DNA of 64,000 bases from Streptomyces sp. APSN-46.1 (GTDB taxonomy: Bacteria > Actinomycetota > Actinomycetes > Streptomycetales > Streptomycetaceae), in contig NZ_JALGRF010000002.1 of the NCBI RefSeq assembly GCF_022815725.1, forward strand, positions 744,001 to 808,000. Reading direction: 5' to 3'. The notes beneath the pieces are model-generated. The model made no database searches and was not told the DNA's origin. It was given only the letters and a program-made list of their open reading frames with translations. Of this stretch, positions 33,453 through 41,128 are shown piece by piece; within the stretch, counting starts at the first letter, position 1, and each line of letters begins with the position of its first letter. A program made the translations under genes and the position numbers.

Positions 33453-34762
33453 GGCAGGAGTTCCGCGTCGTCGGAGTCGTGGCCGTCGCGCGGGCGGCGC
33501 GGGCGGCGGCGGTTGGCGACGAGCACCCCGCCCGCCACGACGGCCAGCGCCCCGCCCGCGATGCCGAGCGCGGTCCCGGCCCCGCCGCCGGCGCCCTGCA
33601 CGGACGCCGACGTGTGCTCGTGGGACTGGGCGGGCGAGCCCACGGAGGCGGTGTCCTCGCTCTTCGGCGGCACCAGCTCACCCACCGGCTTGACCTTGCC
33701 GGATGCCGCGAACCCCCAGTCGAGGAGGTCGGCGGTCTCCTCGTAGACGGAGTTGAGGCCGCCGGCACCCGGGTTCATCACCGTGACCAGCAGCGTCTTG
33801 CCGTCGCGCTGGGCGGAGCCGGTGAAGGTCGAACCGGCCATGGTGGTGGTGCCGTTCTTCACCCCGGAGATGCCCTTGTAGGGGGTGAGGCCGCCGGAGC
33901 CCGTCATCAGCCGGTTCGTGTTCTGGATCTCGAAGTAGTCGCGCTCCTTGCCGGACCCCTGCATGCCGGGGAACTTCGCGCTGACCGTGCCGCAGTACTC
34001 CTTGAAGTCCTGCTTCCGCAGCCCGGAGCGGGCGATGAGGGTGAGGTCGTAGGCGCTGGACACCTGGCCCGGAGCGTCGTAGCCGTCGGGGGACACCACG
34101 TGCGTGTCGAGGGCCTGGAGCTCCTCGGCGTGCGCCTGCATGTCCTTGACGGTCTTCTCGATGCCCCCGTTCATGGCCGAAAGTACGTGCACGGCGTCGT
34201 TGCCGGACCGCAGGAACACCCCGAGCCACAGGTCGTGGACGGAGTACTCGTGGTCCTCCTTGACCCCGACGAGGCTGGAGCCCTCGCCGACGTCGGACAT
34301 CTCCTCCCACGTGACCTTGTGGACCTCGTCCTTGGGGAGGCCGGGCAGCAGGGTGTCCGCGAAGAGCATCTTCATCGTGGAGGCCGGGGGCAGCTTCCAG
34401 TGCGCGTTGTGCGAGGCCAGGACCTCGCCGGAGTCGCCGTCCGCCACGATCCACGACCGCCCGGTGAGGCTCTCCGGCAGGGCGGGCGCGCCGGGCAGCA
34501 GGTTCACCTGCGTCCCCGGCTGGCCGAGCCGGGCACCGCCGATCGAGGACATCGACACCGGGGGCGCGGGGGCCTGCTGGGGCCTGCCCTTGCCCTTGCC
34601 GTTGCCCTTGCCCTTGCCGTTGTCGGGCGTCGGCGGGGGCGGGGGCGCCGGGGGCGCGGGGGGCGGGGGCGTGCGCGGGACGGCGTGCGCGGGGGCCGTG
34701 AGCAGCACGGGGACCAGCAGCGCGGCGGAAAGGACCGCCAGCGCGGTCTTCTTGGCAGACAC
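33449..34762 (-). CDS. D-alanyl-D-alanine carboxypeptidase (S11, PBP5/DacA type)
   Basis: 437 residues. A signal peptide (VSAKKTALAVLSAALLVPVLL...) precedes a Pro-rich and (GKGN)-rich linker, then the penicillin-binding triad: STMK at 128-131, SGN at 186-188, KNG at 302-304 (variant of KTG). A C-terminal transmembrane helix (GTALGIAGGALAVVAGGVLV) and basic tail anchor it. It trims the terminal D-Ala of peptidoglycan stem peptides. GTG 34762 gives the signal peptide; upstream read-through does not. It diverges from the SCO4848-type gene. Confidence 0.92.
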   Translation of the reverse strand: MSAKKTALAVLSAALLVPVLLTAPAHAVPRTPPPPAPPAPPPPPTPDNGKGKGNGKGKGRPQQAPAPPVSMSSIGGARLGQPGTQVNLLPGAPALPESLTGRSWIVADGDSGEVLASHNAHWKLPPASTMKMLFADTLLPGLPKDEVHKVTWEEMSDVGEGSSLVGVKEDHEYSVHDLWLGVFLRSGNDAVHVLSAMNGGIEKTVKDMQAHAEELQALDTHVVSPDGYDAPGQVSSAYDLTLIARSGLRKQDFKEYCGTVSAKFPGMQGSGKERDYFEIQNTNRLMTGSGGLTPYKGISGVKNGTTTMAGSTFTGSAQRDGKTLLVTVMNPGAGGLNSVYEETADLLDWGFAASGKVKPVGELVPPKSEDTASVGSPAQSHEHTSASVQGAGGGAGTALGIAGGALAVVAGGVLVANRRRPRRPRDGHDSDDAELLP

Positions 34763-34883
34763 GCAGGTGAAAGTACATCCCGATGCTCTGTCCGGCGTCG
34801 CGGACCGGCCAAACCGGCGCAACCACCCCCGGTACAGCCCACCCCGGCGCGTCCGTCCTGGGGACGAATCCGATACTGGGCAC

Positions 34884-35141
34884 ATGAAACTCAGCCGCAC
34901 CGCCTCCTGGTTCCTGCTCGCCTTCGGAGTGTGGAGCTGGTTCATCTGGGTGTCCTTCGTCCGGAACCTGTGGAAGAACGGCAGCGGCCTGGCATTTGAC
35001 GCCGCGGGCGACCCGACGTCCTACTTCTGGGTCCACCTTCTCCTGGCCGTGACCTCTCTTCTCCTGGGGACGGCCGTTGGTGTGATCGGGTGGCGTGGCG
35101 TGCGGGCGCTGCGGCGGGAATCGCGGCGGGAATCACGATGA
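34884..35141 (+). CDS. SCO4848-family small membrane protein
   Basis: 85 residues with two helices: AFGVWSWFIWVSFVRNLW (about 13-30) and FWVHLLLAVTSLLLGTAVGVIGW (about 48-70), ending in a basic tail. I recognise it as the family named for SCO4848, next to a D,D-carboxypeptidase in S. coelicolor as here. Function unknown. Its stop overlaps the next gene's start (ATGA). Confidence 0.85.
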   Translation: MKLSRTASWFLLAFGVWSWFIWVSFVRNLWKNGSGLAFDAAGDPTSYFWVHLLLAVTSLLLGTAVGVIGWRGVRALRRESRRESR

Positions 35142-36640
35142 CGATCCTGATCTTCGCGCTGATCGCGCTGACGGTGGTGGCGCTGCTGGTGCTGGTGCAC
35201 CGGTGGCTCTGGATCCGACTGGTCCGGGACACCTCGCGGCCGGGCGGCGGATGGCGCCGCGCGGGCACGGCCCTGGCCTTCGCGCTGCCGCTGCTGTCGG
35301 TGGCGGCCCTCGTCGCCGGCCGGGCCGGTGTTCCGTTCTGGCTCCAGCGGGTGGTGTCCTGGCCGGGGTTCATGTGGCTGGCGGTGCTGCTGTATCTGAC
35401 GCTGGCGATGCTGATCGCGGAGCCGCTCCGAGCCCTTCTGCTCCGCCGGGGAAACCGGGCCGCCCGCCTGCCGGGGTCCGGCCCGGGTACCCCCGCTCCT
35501 CAATCGCCGGAGGGGCTGGTGGGTGCGGCCCAGGCTTCCCGGGGCTCCGCCCCGGACCCCGCTCCTCAAACGCCGGAGGGGCTGGATGGCATGGCCGCGG
35601 CGGGCATGGGGTCCGGGGCGGAGCCCCGGTTTCGGGAAGGGGCGGGTAGGGGAACAGCGCCGCAGGCTCCCGCCCCGGCTCCCGCCCCGGCCACCGGCCC
35701 GGCCCCCGGCCCGGGGGCCGGCGCGGCGGGTGAGGCCACCGCGCCGGTGGGGAGCCAGGTCGACGGAACCGGGTCCGGCGAGTTCGGCGACGCCGCAGGC
35801 GAGGTGGCGGTGGGGGTGACCCGGCGGACGCTGATCGCGCGGGCGGTCGGCGGGGCGGCCGCCGCCGCGGCCGTCGGGACCGTCGGGTACGGGACGTACG
35901 GGGTCATGCGCGGGCCGCGCGTCAAGCGCGTCCAGGTCCCCCTCGCCAAGCTGCCCCGCGCAGCGCACGGCTTCCGGATCGCCGTCGTCAGCGACATCCA
36001 CCTCGGCCCGATCCTCGGCCGCGCCCACACCCAGCGCATCGTGGACGCCGTCAACCGCACCCAGCCGGACGCCATCGCCATCGTCGGCGACCTCGTCGAC
36101 GGCACCGTCCACGACCTCGGCCCGGCCGCCGAGCCGCTGCGCCGCCTCCGCGCCCGCCACGGCTCGTACTTCGTCACCGGGAACCACGAGTACTTCTCGG
36201 GGGCGCAGCCGTGGGTCGAACACGTCCGCGAACTCGGCCTGACCCCGCTGGAGAACGCCCGGCGGGCCCTGCCGCACTTCGACCTCGCCGGGGTGAACGA
36301 CATCGCGGGCGAGCGGGAGGGCCAGGGCCCGGACTTCCAGGCGGCCCTCGGCGACCGGGACCGGGCCCGGGCCGCCGTACTCCTCGCCCACCAGCCGGTC
36401 GTCATCCACGACGCGGTCCGGCACGGCGTGGACCTCCAGCTGTCCGGCCACACCCACGGCGGCCAGCTCTGGCCCGGCAACTACATCGCGGAGCTCGCCA
36501 ATCCCACCGTCGCCGGGCTGGAGCGCTACGGCGACACCCAGCTGTACGTGTCCCGCGGCGCGGGCGCCTGGGGTCCCCCGGTCCGGGTCGGCGCGCCGTC
36601 CGACATCACCGTCGTGGAGCTGGCCTCGTACCAGGCCTGA
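35138..36640 (+). CDS. Membrane-associated calcineurin-like metallophosphoesterase
   Basis: 500 residues. Three helices in the first about 95 residues, then a 120-residue Pro/Ala/Gly linker, a RR-x-hydrophobic stretch (TRRTLIARAVGGAAAAAAVG) and the phosphoesterase domain: SDIHLG (Asp286, His288), GDLVDG, GNHEY, LLAHQPV and SGHTHGGQLWPG. This is the YkuE-like subfamily, associated with envelope lipid or phosphodiester hydrolysis. The linker (about residues 105-170) is encoded by two copies of a dispersed palindromic repeat, so part of it is repeat-derived. Translationally coupled to the SCO4848-type gene. Confidence 0.9.
   Translation: MTILIFALIALTVVALLVLVHRWLWIRLVRDTSRPGGGWRRAGTALAFALPLLSVAALVAGRAGVPFWLQRVVSWPGFMWLAVLLYLTLAMLIAEPLRALLLRRGNRAARLPGSGPGTPAPQSPEGLVGAAQASRGSAPDPAPQTPEGLDGMAAAGMGSGAEPRFREGAGRGTAPQAPAPAPAPATGPAPGPGAGAAGEATAPVGSQVDGTGSGEFGDAAGEVAVGVTRRTLIARAVGGAAAAAAVGTVGYGTYGVMRGPRVKRVQVPLAKLPRAAHGFRIAVVSDIHLGPILGRAHTQRIVDAVNRTQPDAIAIVGDLVDGTVHDLGPAAEPLRRLRARHGSYFVTGNHEYFSGAQPWVEHVRELGLTPLENARRALPHFDLAGVNDIAGEREGQGPDFQAALGDRDRARAAVLLAHQPVVIHDAVRHGVDLQLSGHTHGGQLWPGNYIAELANPTVAGLERYGDTQLYVSRGAGAWGPPVRVGAPSDITVVELASYQA
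35492..35629 (+). repeat. Dispersed palindromic repeats inside a coding region
   Basis: Two copies of CTCCTCAAACGCCGGAGGGG (first copy has ATC for AAC), cores near 35496-35515 and 35562-35581, plus hairpins GGGGCTCCGCCCCGG (35540-35554) and CCGGGGCGGAGCCCCGG (35613-35629), all in frame. Confidence 0.85.
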
Positions 36641-36652
36641 CGCGAGATGCCC

Positions 36653-37738
36653 TCAGCAGTGCAGCGTGAACGAGGCTTCCCCGTGGGATCGGCCGTTGAC
36701 CTGGAGCTGCACCAGATGGACACCCGGGTGGTAGCGCCGGGTGCTGATCGGCTTGAAGGAGTGTCTGCGTGTCGCGCGCCACGTCTCGCCGGGAGCCAGG
36801 GACCGCGTGGTGAGTTTGAAGACCTTGGGGGTGCGGGTCCCGTTGGCTTTCATATGGTGGACGACGTAGTCGACGACGAGCTGAGCGGTCTGATCGTGCG
36901 TGTTGGTCACCGAGTAGTCGAACAGCAGATAGTCGCCGACCCGGATCTCCGAGGCGTGGACGTGCGGGCCCTCGACGGCGACGGGACTGTCCGGGGAGTG
37001 GCCGAGCAGCGTGAGGGCCCCGGCGTGGCCGGACTTGATCAGGGTGCGCAGGCCGTGCCGTACCAACCGGGCCGTCGTCGGTGCCGGGTCGCTCAGCCAG
37101 CGCGCCGCGACACCAGTGGCGATGTCGGGGTGGTCACGGCTGATGTCGTTGAGGTGGTTGGCCACTGATCTGCGGACGTACTCGGAGTCATCCCGGTACA
37201 GCGCGTCGAGCAGGGGCAGTGCGGGTGTCGGATCGGCGATCAGCTCCGGAAGCCGGGGCGCCCAGGGCAGTCTTGGCCGCGTGCCCTCACTGGCCAGTCG
37301 GCGGACGTGGAGGTCGGGATGCGCGGTCCACGGCGTCATGACCCCGAGCGCGCGTTCCAGGTCGGCACGGAGGAAGGGCCGGACGGCGATCTCCGCGGTC
37401 AGGCGCGGGGTGAGTTCTGCAAGCAGGGCGAGCGCTGGTTCGAAGGCGTCCCGGCCACGTACGGCGACGGCCTCGGTGACCGGGAAGATCATCCATCCGG
37501 TGAAATCGCTGTCCCGCAGTGCGGCGCGCAATACGTTCGCGAAGGCCGGGTAGTCCGCCGGAAGATCAACCAGGACGGCATTTCTGATCAGGGCGACACG
37601 CTCGGTGAAGCTCAGCCCGTCCAGGACGGCGCCGCACCCCCGGGTCTCCTGCGCCGTGATCCCGTCACCGGCTCGCGTAAGGCATCGGGCAAGGCCGGCG
37701 ACGGTGTCCGCGCTGAGTAGTTCGTCTGCCGAGGGCAC
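36653..37738 (-). CDS. AlkC-like DNA alkylation repair protein (HEAT-like repeats, C-terminal Ig-like domain)
   Basis: 361 residues. The helical repeat body includes PWTAHPDLHVRRLASEGTRPRLPW, the characteristic AlkC/AlkD base-flip region, and VRRSVANHLNDISRDHP. The last about 95 residues (VGDYLLFDYSVTNTHDQTAQ ... LVQLQVNG) are beta-rich and match the Ig-like extension described for AlkC. These enzymes excise 3-methyladenine and 3-methylcytosine. Codon bias is weaker than in neighbours, suggesting later acquisition. It converges with the phosphoesterase gene (12-base gap). Confidence 0.85.
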   Translation of the reverse strand: MPSADELLSADTVAGLARCLTRAGDGITAQETRGCGAVLDGLSFTERVALIRNAVLVDLPADYPAFANVLRAALRDSDFTGWMIFPVTEAVAVRGRDAFEPALALLAELTPRLTAEIAVRPFLRADLERALGVMTPWTAHPDLHVRRLASEGTRPRLPWAPRLPELIADPTPALPLLDALYRDDSEYVRRSVANHLNDISRDHPDIATGVAARWLSDPAPTTARLVRHGLRTLIKSGHAGALTLLGHSPDSPVAVEGPHVHASEIRVGDYLLFDYSVTNTHDQTAQLVVDYVVHHMKANGTRTPKVFKLTTRSLAPGETWRATRRHSFKPISTRRYHPGVHLVQLQVNGRSHGEASFTLHC

Positions 37739-37840
37739 AGCGTCACTCTCCTTGATCTCGGGGGCTATGCGGTGTGCAGACCCTGAGCGTGCCGCATCTC
37801 GTGCACTGTGCCGATTCGGCTGAGGGCCGCCTTGCGCGGC

Positions 37841-38569
37841 CTAGGCAGCGGGTCCGTCGGCGTCGGCGGCGCGCTTGCGGCCCACCGCCGTCTCGGCCAT
37901 GCCCGGCAGGAAGTCCGTGAACAGCTCGTGGACCTCGCGCACCAGCGGCCGCAGCACGCGGAAGCGGGCCAGGACGATGCCGCGCGTCGTGAGCTGCGCC
38001 CCGCGTTCGGCGAGCCGCCGGCTCTTCTCGCTGTTCGGTGAGCGGTCGAACACCCAGTACAGGACCAGGCCCATCTGCGAGAGCCACATCAGCTCCGGCA
38101 GTACGTCGGCCAGTTCCTCCGGAACCTTGGTCTTCGCCCCCGCCAGCACCTCGCGGTGCATCTCGATCGCCGCCTGCCGCGCGGGCTCCGACTCGGGCGA
38201 GAAGGGGCTGAGCGGACTTTCGGGGTCCGCCGCGTTCTTGAAGAACTGGGAGGCGAACTCGTGGTACGGGGCGGCGATGTCCAGCCAGCTCGTCAGCACG
38301 CCCGCGAGCCGCTTCTGCAAGTCGGTCTCGCTGTCCAGGATGGGCCGGACCGCCGCCTGGTGAGCGGCGCCGATCCGGTCGTAGAAGCCCTGGACGAGGT
38401 GTTCCTTCGATCCGAAGTAGTAGTAGGCGTTGCCGACCGAGACCCCCGCCTCCTTGGCGATGGCCCGCATGGTCGTCTTGTCGAAGCCGCGCTCCTGGAA
38501 GAGACGGAGCGCGGTTTCGAGGATGAGCGTGCGGGTCTGTTCGCTCTTGGGAGCCTTCTGATCAGTCAC
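37841..38569 (-). CDS. TetR family regulator of the adjacent membrane/DUF393 operon
   Basis: 242 residues. Helix-turn-helix KTTMRAIAKEAGVSVGNAYYYFGSKEHLV (about 30-60). Start GTG 38569. It lies 11 bases after the DUF393 gene on the same strand and so is probably the last gene of that operon. Two matching palindromes (TTGAACnnGTTCAA) overlap the operon promoter at 39432-39489, which makes this protein an obvious autoregulatory candidate. The ligand is unknown. Confidence 0.9.
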   Translation of the reverse strand: MTDQKAPKSEQTRTLILETALRLFQERGFDKTTMRAIAKEAGVSVGNAYYYFGSKEHLVQGFYDRIGAAHQAAVRPILDSETDLQKRLAGVLTSWLDIAAPYHEFASQFFKNAADPESPLSPFSPESEPARQAAIEMHREVLAGAKTKVPEELADVLPELMWLSQMGLVLYWVFDRSPNSEKSRRLAERGAQLTTRGIVLARFRVLRPLVREVHELFTDFLPGMAETAVGRKRAADADGPAA

Positions 38570-38580
38570 GGTGTCCGACC

Positions 38581-39009
38581 TTATCGGGGTACGGCGCACT
38601 GGTCGTCACAGGCCGGTTCCCCGGACTCCGCTTCGCCGTTGGTCCGCACCGCGGCCCGCCAGGCGGAGGCCGTGTGCATGGCCGCCCGGGCGAAGGGCCG
38701 GCCGGCCGGGGTGGCCAGCCAGTTCGCCCTCGGACGGTGCTCGGCCAGCGCCCACAGGCACACGATGAAGGCGTCGGTGCCGGTCCACACCTGACCCGTG
38801 TCCCCGACCACGGTGATCTGGCGGAGCGTCGCCGCGTGGTCGAGGACCGGGAACCGCTGACGCGCCTCGTAGGACCCGGCCGGGACGAGCCGCAGCGGTA
38901 CGAGCCAACGCTGCCCGAGCAGCCAGTGCCGGATGTGGACGCAGAGCGGGCAGTTCGCGTCGTACAGCACGGTCAGGTGCCGGACGGGCCGGCTCTTCGC
39001 CGTGGCCAC
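38581..39009 (-). CDS. DUF393 (thiol-disulfide oxidoreductase DCC family) protein
   Basis: 142 residues. LTVLYDANCPLCVHIRHWLLG near the N terminus is the DxxCPxC (DCC) signature of DUF393. The fold is thought to be thioredoxin-like, but activity is unproven. GTG 39009 follows the upstream membrane-protein stop by three bases, so they are cotranslated. A C-terminal CDDQC gives two further cysteines. The TetR-type control suggests an inducible envelope redox function (inference). Confidence 0.88.
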   Translation of the reverse strand: MATAKSRPVRHLTVLYDANCPLCVHIRHWLLGQRWLVPLRLVPAGSYEARQRFPVLDHAATLRQITVVGDTGQVWTGTDAFIVCLWALAEHRPRANWLATPAGRPFARAAMHTASAWRAAVRTNGEAESGEPACDDQCAVPR

Positions 39010-39012
39010 CGG

Positions 39013-39417
39013 TCAGGCCCCGGCCGGCACGGTCCACCCCTGCGGGGCGACCGGCGGGGTCTGCTGACGCTCCATGATCCCGCGACGGCGCATCTTGTTC
39101 AGCACCCAGACGTTGCCGAGGTGCATGCCGCCGAGGACGAGCAGGACGACGCCGAGCTTGACCGACAGGGCCTCGAACAGGCCGCGGGCTTCGAGGATCG
39201 TCCCGCCCGAGCGGAGGTAGAGGGTCACGAACCCGATGTTCACGAGGTAGAAGCCGACCACCAGCAGGTGGTTCACGGCGTCCGCCAGCTTCTCGTTCCC
39301 CTGGAGGACGTCGGCGATGAAGATCCGGCCGTTGCGGCTGAGCGTACGGGCCACCCAGACGGTGAGTCCGATGCTGATGAGCAGGTAGATGACGTACGCG
39401 ACCACGGTGAGGTCCAC
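39013..39417 (-). CDS. Small integral membrane protein, first gene of a TetR-controlled operon
   Basis: 134 residues with three helices (VVAYVIYLLISIGLTVWVA, HLLVVGFYLVNIGFVTLYL, LGVVLLVLGGMHLGNVWVL). No named family known to me. GTG 39417 has GGGGGCTGAGGG upstream. It begins about 45 bases from a near-consensus promoter overlapped by two TetR-type operators. Function unknown; it is presumably a partner of the DUF393 protein. Confidence 0.82.
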   Translation of the reverse strand: MDLTVVAYVIYLLISIGLTVWVARTLSRNGRIFIADVLQGNEKLADAVNHLLVVGFYLVNIGFVTLYLRSGGTILEARGLFEALSVKLGVVLLVLGGMHLGNVWVLNKMRRRGIMERQQTPPVAPQGWTVPAGA

Positions 39418-39431
39418 AGCCCTCAGCCCCC

Positions 39432-39489
39432 TTGAACGTGTTCAACTGCTGACGTCGTTGACTGTAGACCTTCTTTTGAACAGGTTCAA
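39432..39489 (-). promoter_or_regulatory. Promoter with two TetR-type operators
   Basis: Read on the minus strand: -35 TTGAAC (39489-39484), 17-base spacer, -10 TACAGT (39466-39461). One palindrome TTGAACnnGTTCAA covers the -35 (39476-39489) and an identical one lies just past the start point (39432-39445). Centres are 44 bases apart, about four helical turns. Confidence 0.75.
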
Positions 39490-39492
39490 GCG

Positions 39493-39903
39493 TCAGTCTC
39501 CGATAGCTTTTTCCAGCTGGTCCGGATCGACATACGGGCGCTCGCGCGTCGGCAGCGACCGCCAGGCCAGGGGCCACGTACAGCCGCTCAGCGCGGGCAC
39601 GCCGACGTAGGCGGCGACGGCCGGGCGGGTACGGGAGCTGTACCGCTGGGCGTACGAGGGCCAGCTGCGCTCCCGGACGGTGCCGGGCGGCAGCAGGAAG
39701 TACATCCACCGGAAGCCGTTGAGCTCGTACACGATCGGCCCGGGGTCGTAGCCGGCCAGCCGGCACAGCTGCTTGGCGGTCTCCTCGCCGAGCTGCCCCT
39801 GGATCCGGAGGGCGTCGAAGTGCACACCGGCGAGCCGCAGTTGAAATCCGGAGTCCGGGACCCAGTCGGGCGCCCAGGAGTGGGGGGAGATTTCCTCGTT
39901 CAT
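39493..39903 (-). CDS. Conserved Streptomyces protein of unknown function
   Basis: 136 residues, soluble. Conserved-looking blocks: WAPDWVPDSGFQLRLAGVHFDALRI, DPGPIVYELNGFRWMYFLLPPG, YVGVPALSGCTWPLAWRS. Related proteins occur in streptomycetes, often beside XRE/DUF397 genes, and have a faint resemblance to the bifunctional primase/polymerase-associated family (uncertain). It diverges from the XRE gene at 39979. Function unknown. Confidence 0.78.
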   Translation of the reverse strand: MNEEISPHSWAPDWVPDSGFQLRLAGVHFDALRIQGQLGEETAKQLCRLAGYDPGPIVYELNGFRWMYFLLPPGTVRERSWPSYAQRYSSRTRPAVAAYVGVPALSGCTWPLAWRSLPTRERPYVDPDQLEKAIGD

Positions 39904-39978
39904 GCCGCACAGGCTGACGCATCAGCTCTAGCCTGGACCAGTAGTCACGCCGCTACAGACAGCGAACCGTGAAGGGCT

Positions 39979-40815
39979 GTGAAGCCGGTGTCCGAGCCTG
40001 TGAACTCAAGTGAACCCCTCCCGTCGGCGCTGCGGCGCGGGCTGGGCGCGCAGCTGCGGACGCTCCGCGAGAAACGCGGGCTCTCGCGGCAGGAGCTGGG
40101 TGGCCAGACCAATTTCTCCCCCTCGACGATCGGCGCGTTCGAGCGGGGCGAGCGGTCGATGGACGTGGGGACGATCGAGACGGTGGACGACCTGCTGGGC
40201 GGGCAGGGCCTGTTGAAGGTCGTCGTGCCGTACCTGGAGGAGGAGCGGTACGCACCGCAGTTCCGGAACTTCCTCCCGATCGAGGCCAAGGCGGTGAGCC
40301 TCTGGGTGTACTCCACCCACGTGCTGCACGGCCTGCTCCAGACCGAGGCCTACGCGCGCCAGGTCTTCGAGGACCACTGGCCGCCGGTCGGAACCAAGGA
40401 GATAGAGCGACGACTGGACGCCCGCTTGGACCGCCAGGCGGTTCTGCACCGGGACCCGCCCCCAGTGCTGTGCTTCGTGCTGGAGGAGACCTTCCTGCTG
40501 CGCAAAATCGGTGGGGAGAGGGTCTGGCGGGAACAGCTCGAACACCTTCTGGAGTGCGGGCGGTTGCCGTACGTGTCCATCCAGCTTGTCCCCTTGGAGT
40601 GCGAGGTGGCGCTGGGCTCGGTGGGGCCCATGACGATCGCCGAGACCCCTGCGCACCGGATGCTCGGATACGTCGAAGGGCAGGGCCAGAGCTGGGTGAT
40701 TTCCGACCGGGCTGTGGTCAGCGAGATGGTCCAACGCCATGCGAACATTCGAGGGATGGCGCTGAACCCGCAGGACTCGGCGCAGCGGATCGAGCGGCTG
40801 CTAGGAGAGCAATGA
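39979..40815 (+). CDS. XRE-family regulator with DUF5753
   Basis: 278 residues. Helix-turn-helix LSRQELGGQTNFSPSTIGAFERG (about 35-57), then DUF5753 with SLWVYSTHVLHGLLQTEAYARQVF and the late MLGYVEGQGQSWV. GTG 39979, with GAAGGG upstream. It is coupled (ATGA) to the DUF397 gene that follows, the second such pair in the window. The helix-turn-helix and DUF5753 sequences differ enough from 19516-20325 that the two are separate systems, not recent duplicates. Confidence 0.92.
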   Translation: MKPVSEPVNSSEPLPSALRRGLGAQLRTLREKRGLSRQELGGQTNFSPSTIGAFERGERSMDVGTIETVDDLLGGQGLLKVVVPYLEEERYAPQFRNFLPIEAKAVSLWVYSTHVLHGLLQTEAYARQVFEDHWPPVGTKEIERRLDARLDRQAVLHRDPPPVLCFVLEETFLLRKIGGERVWREQLEHLLECGRLPYVSIQLVPLECEVALGSVGPMTIAETPAHRMLGYVEGQGQSWVISDRAVVSEMVQRHANIRGMALNPQDSAQRIERLLGEQ

Positions 40816-41051
40816 GCACCGAACTGGCCTGGTTCAAGAGCAGTTACAGCGGTGGCGACGGCGGCGAGTGCGTCGAAGTCGCCATGGCCTGGCAGAAGAG
40901 CAGCTACAGCGGTAGCGACGGCGGTCAGTGTGTAGAGGTGGCGGCGTGCCCCTCCGCCGTCCACGTCCGGGACTCGAAGGACACTGCCCGCCCCGCGTTC
41001 ACCGTCACACCGACGGCATGGGCGGCCTTCACGGACTTCGCTGCGGCCTAG
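40812..41051 (+). CDS. DUF397 protein with a duplicated WFKSSYSG-type motif
   Basis: 79 residues. The DUF397 N-terminal block appears twice: WFKSSYSGGDGGECVEVA, then WQKSSYSGSDGGQCVEVAAC, followed by the usual VHVRDSKD...PTAWAAF. Most DUF397 proteins have one block, although two-block forms are known. It overlaps the regulator's stop by four bases. Inferred role: partner that antagonises or modulates the XRE protein. Confidence 0.9.
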   Translation: MSTELAWFKSSYSGGDGGECVEVAMAWQKSSYSGSDGGQCVEVAACPSAVHVRDSKDTARPAFTVTPTAWAAFTDFAAA

Positions 41052-41062
41052 GGCCGCAACGG

Positions 41063-41110
41063 GGCCACGCCCGCCGCCCCCGGTGGAGTCCGGGGGCGGC
41101 GGGCGTGGCC
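41063..41110. terminator. Bidirectional terminator
   Basis: A perfect 21-base stem (41063-41083 with 41090-41110) and six-base loop between converging genes. Confidence 0.9.
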
Positions 41111-41128
41111 GAGTGACGGCGGCGGCGG

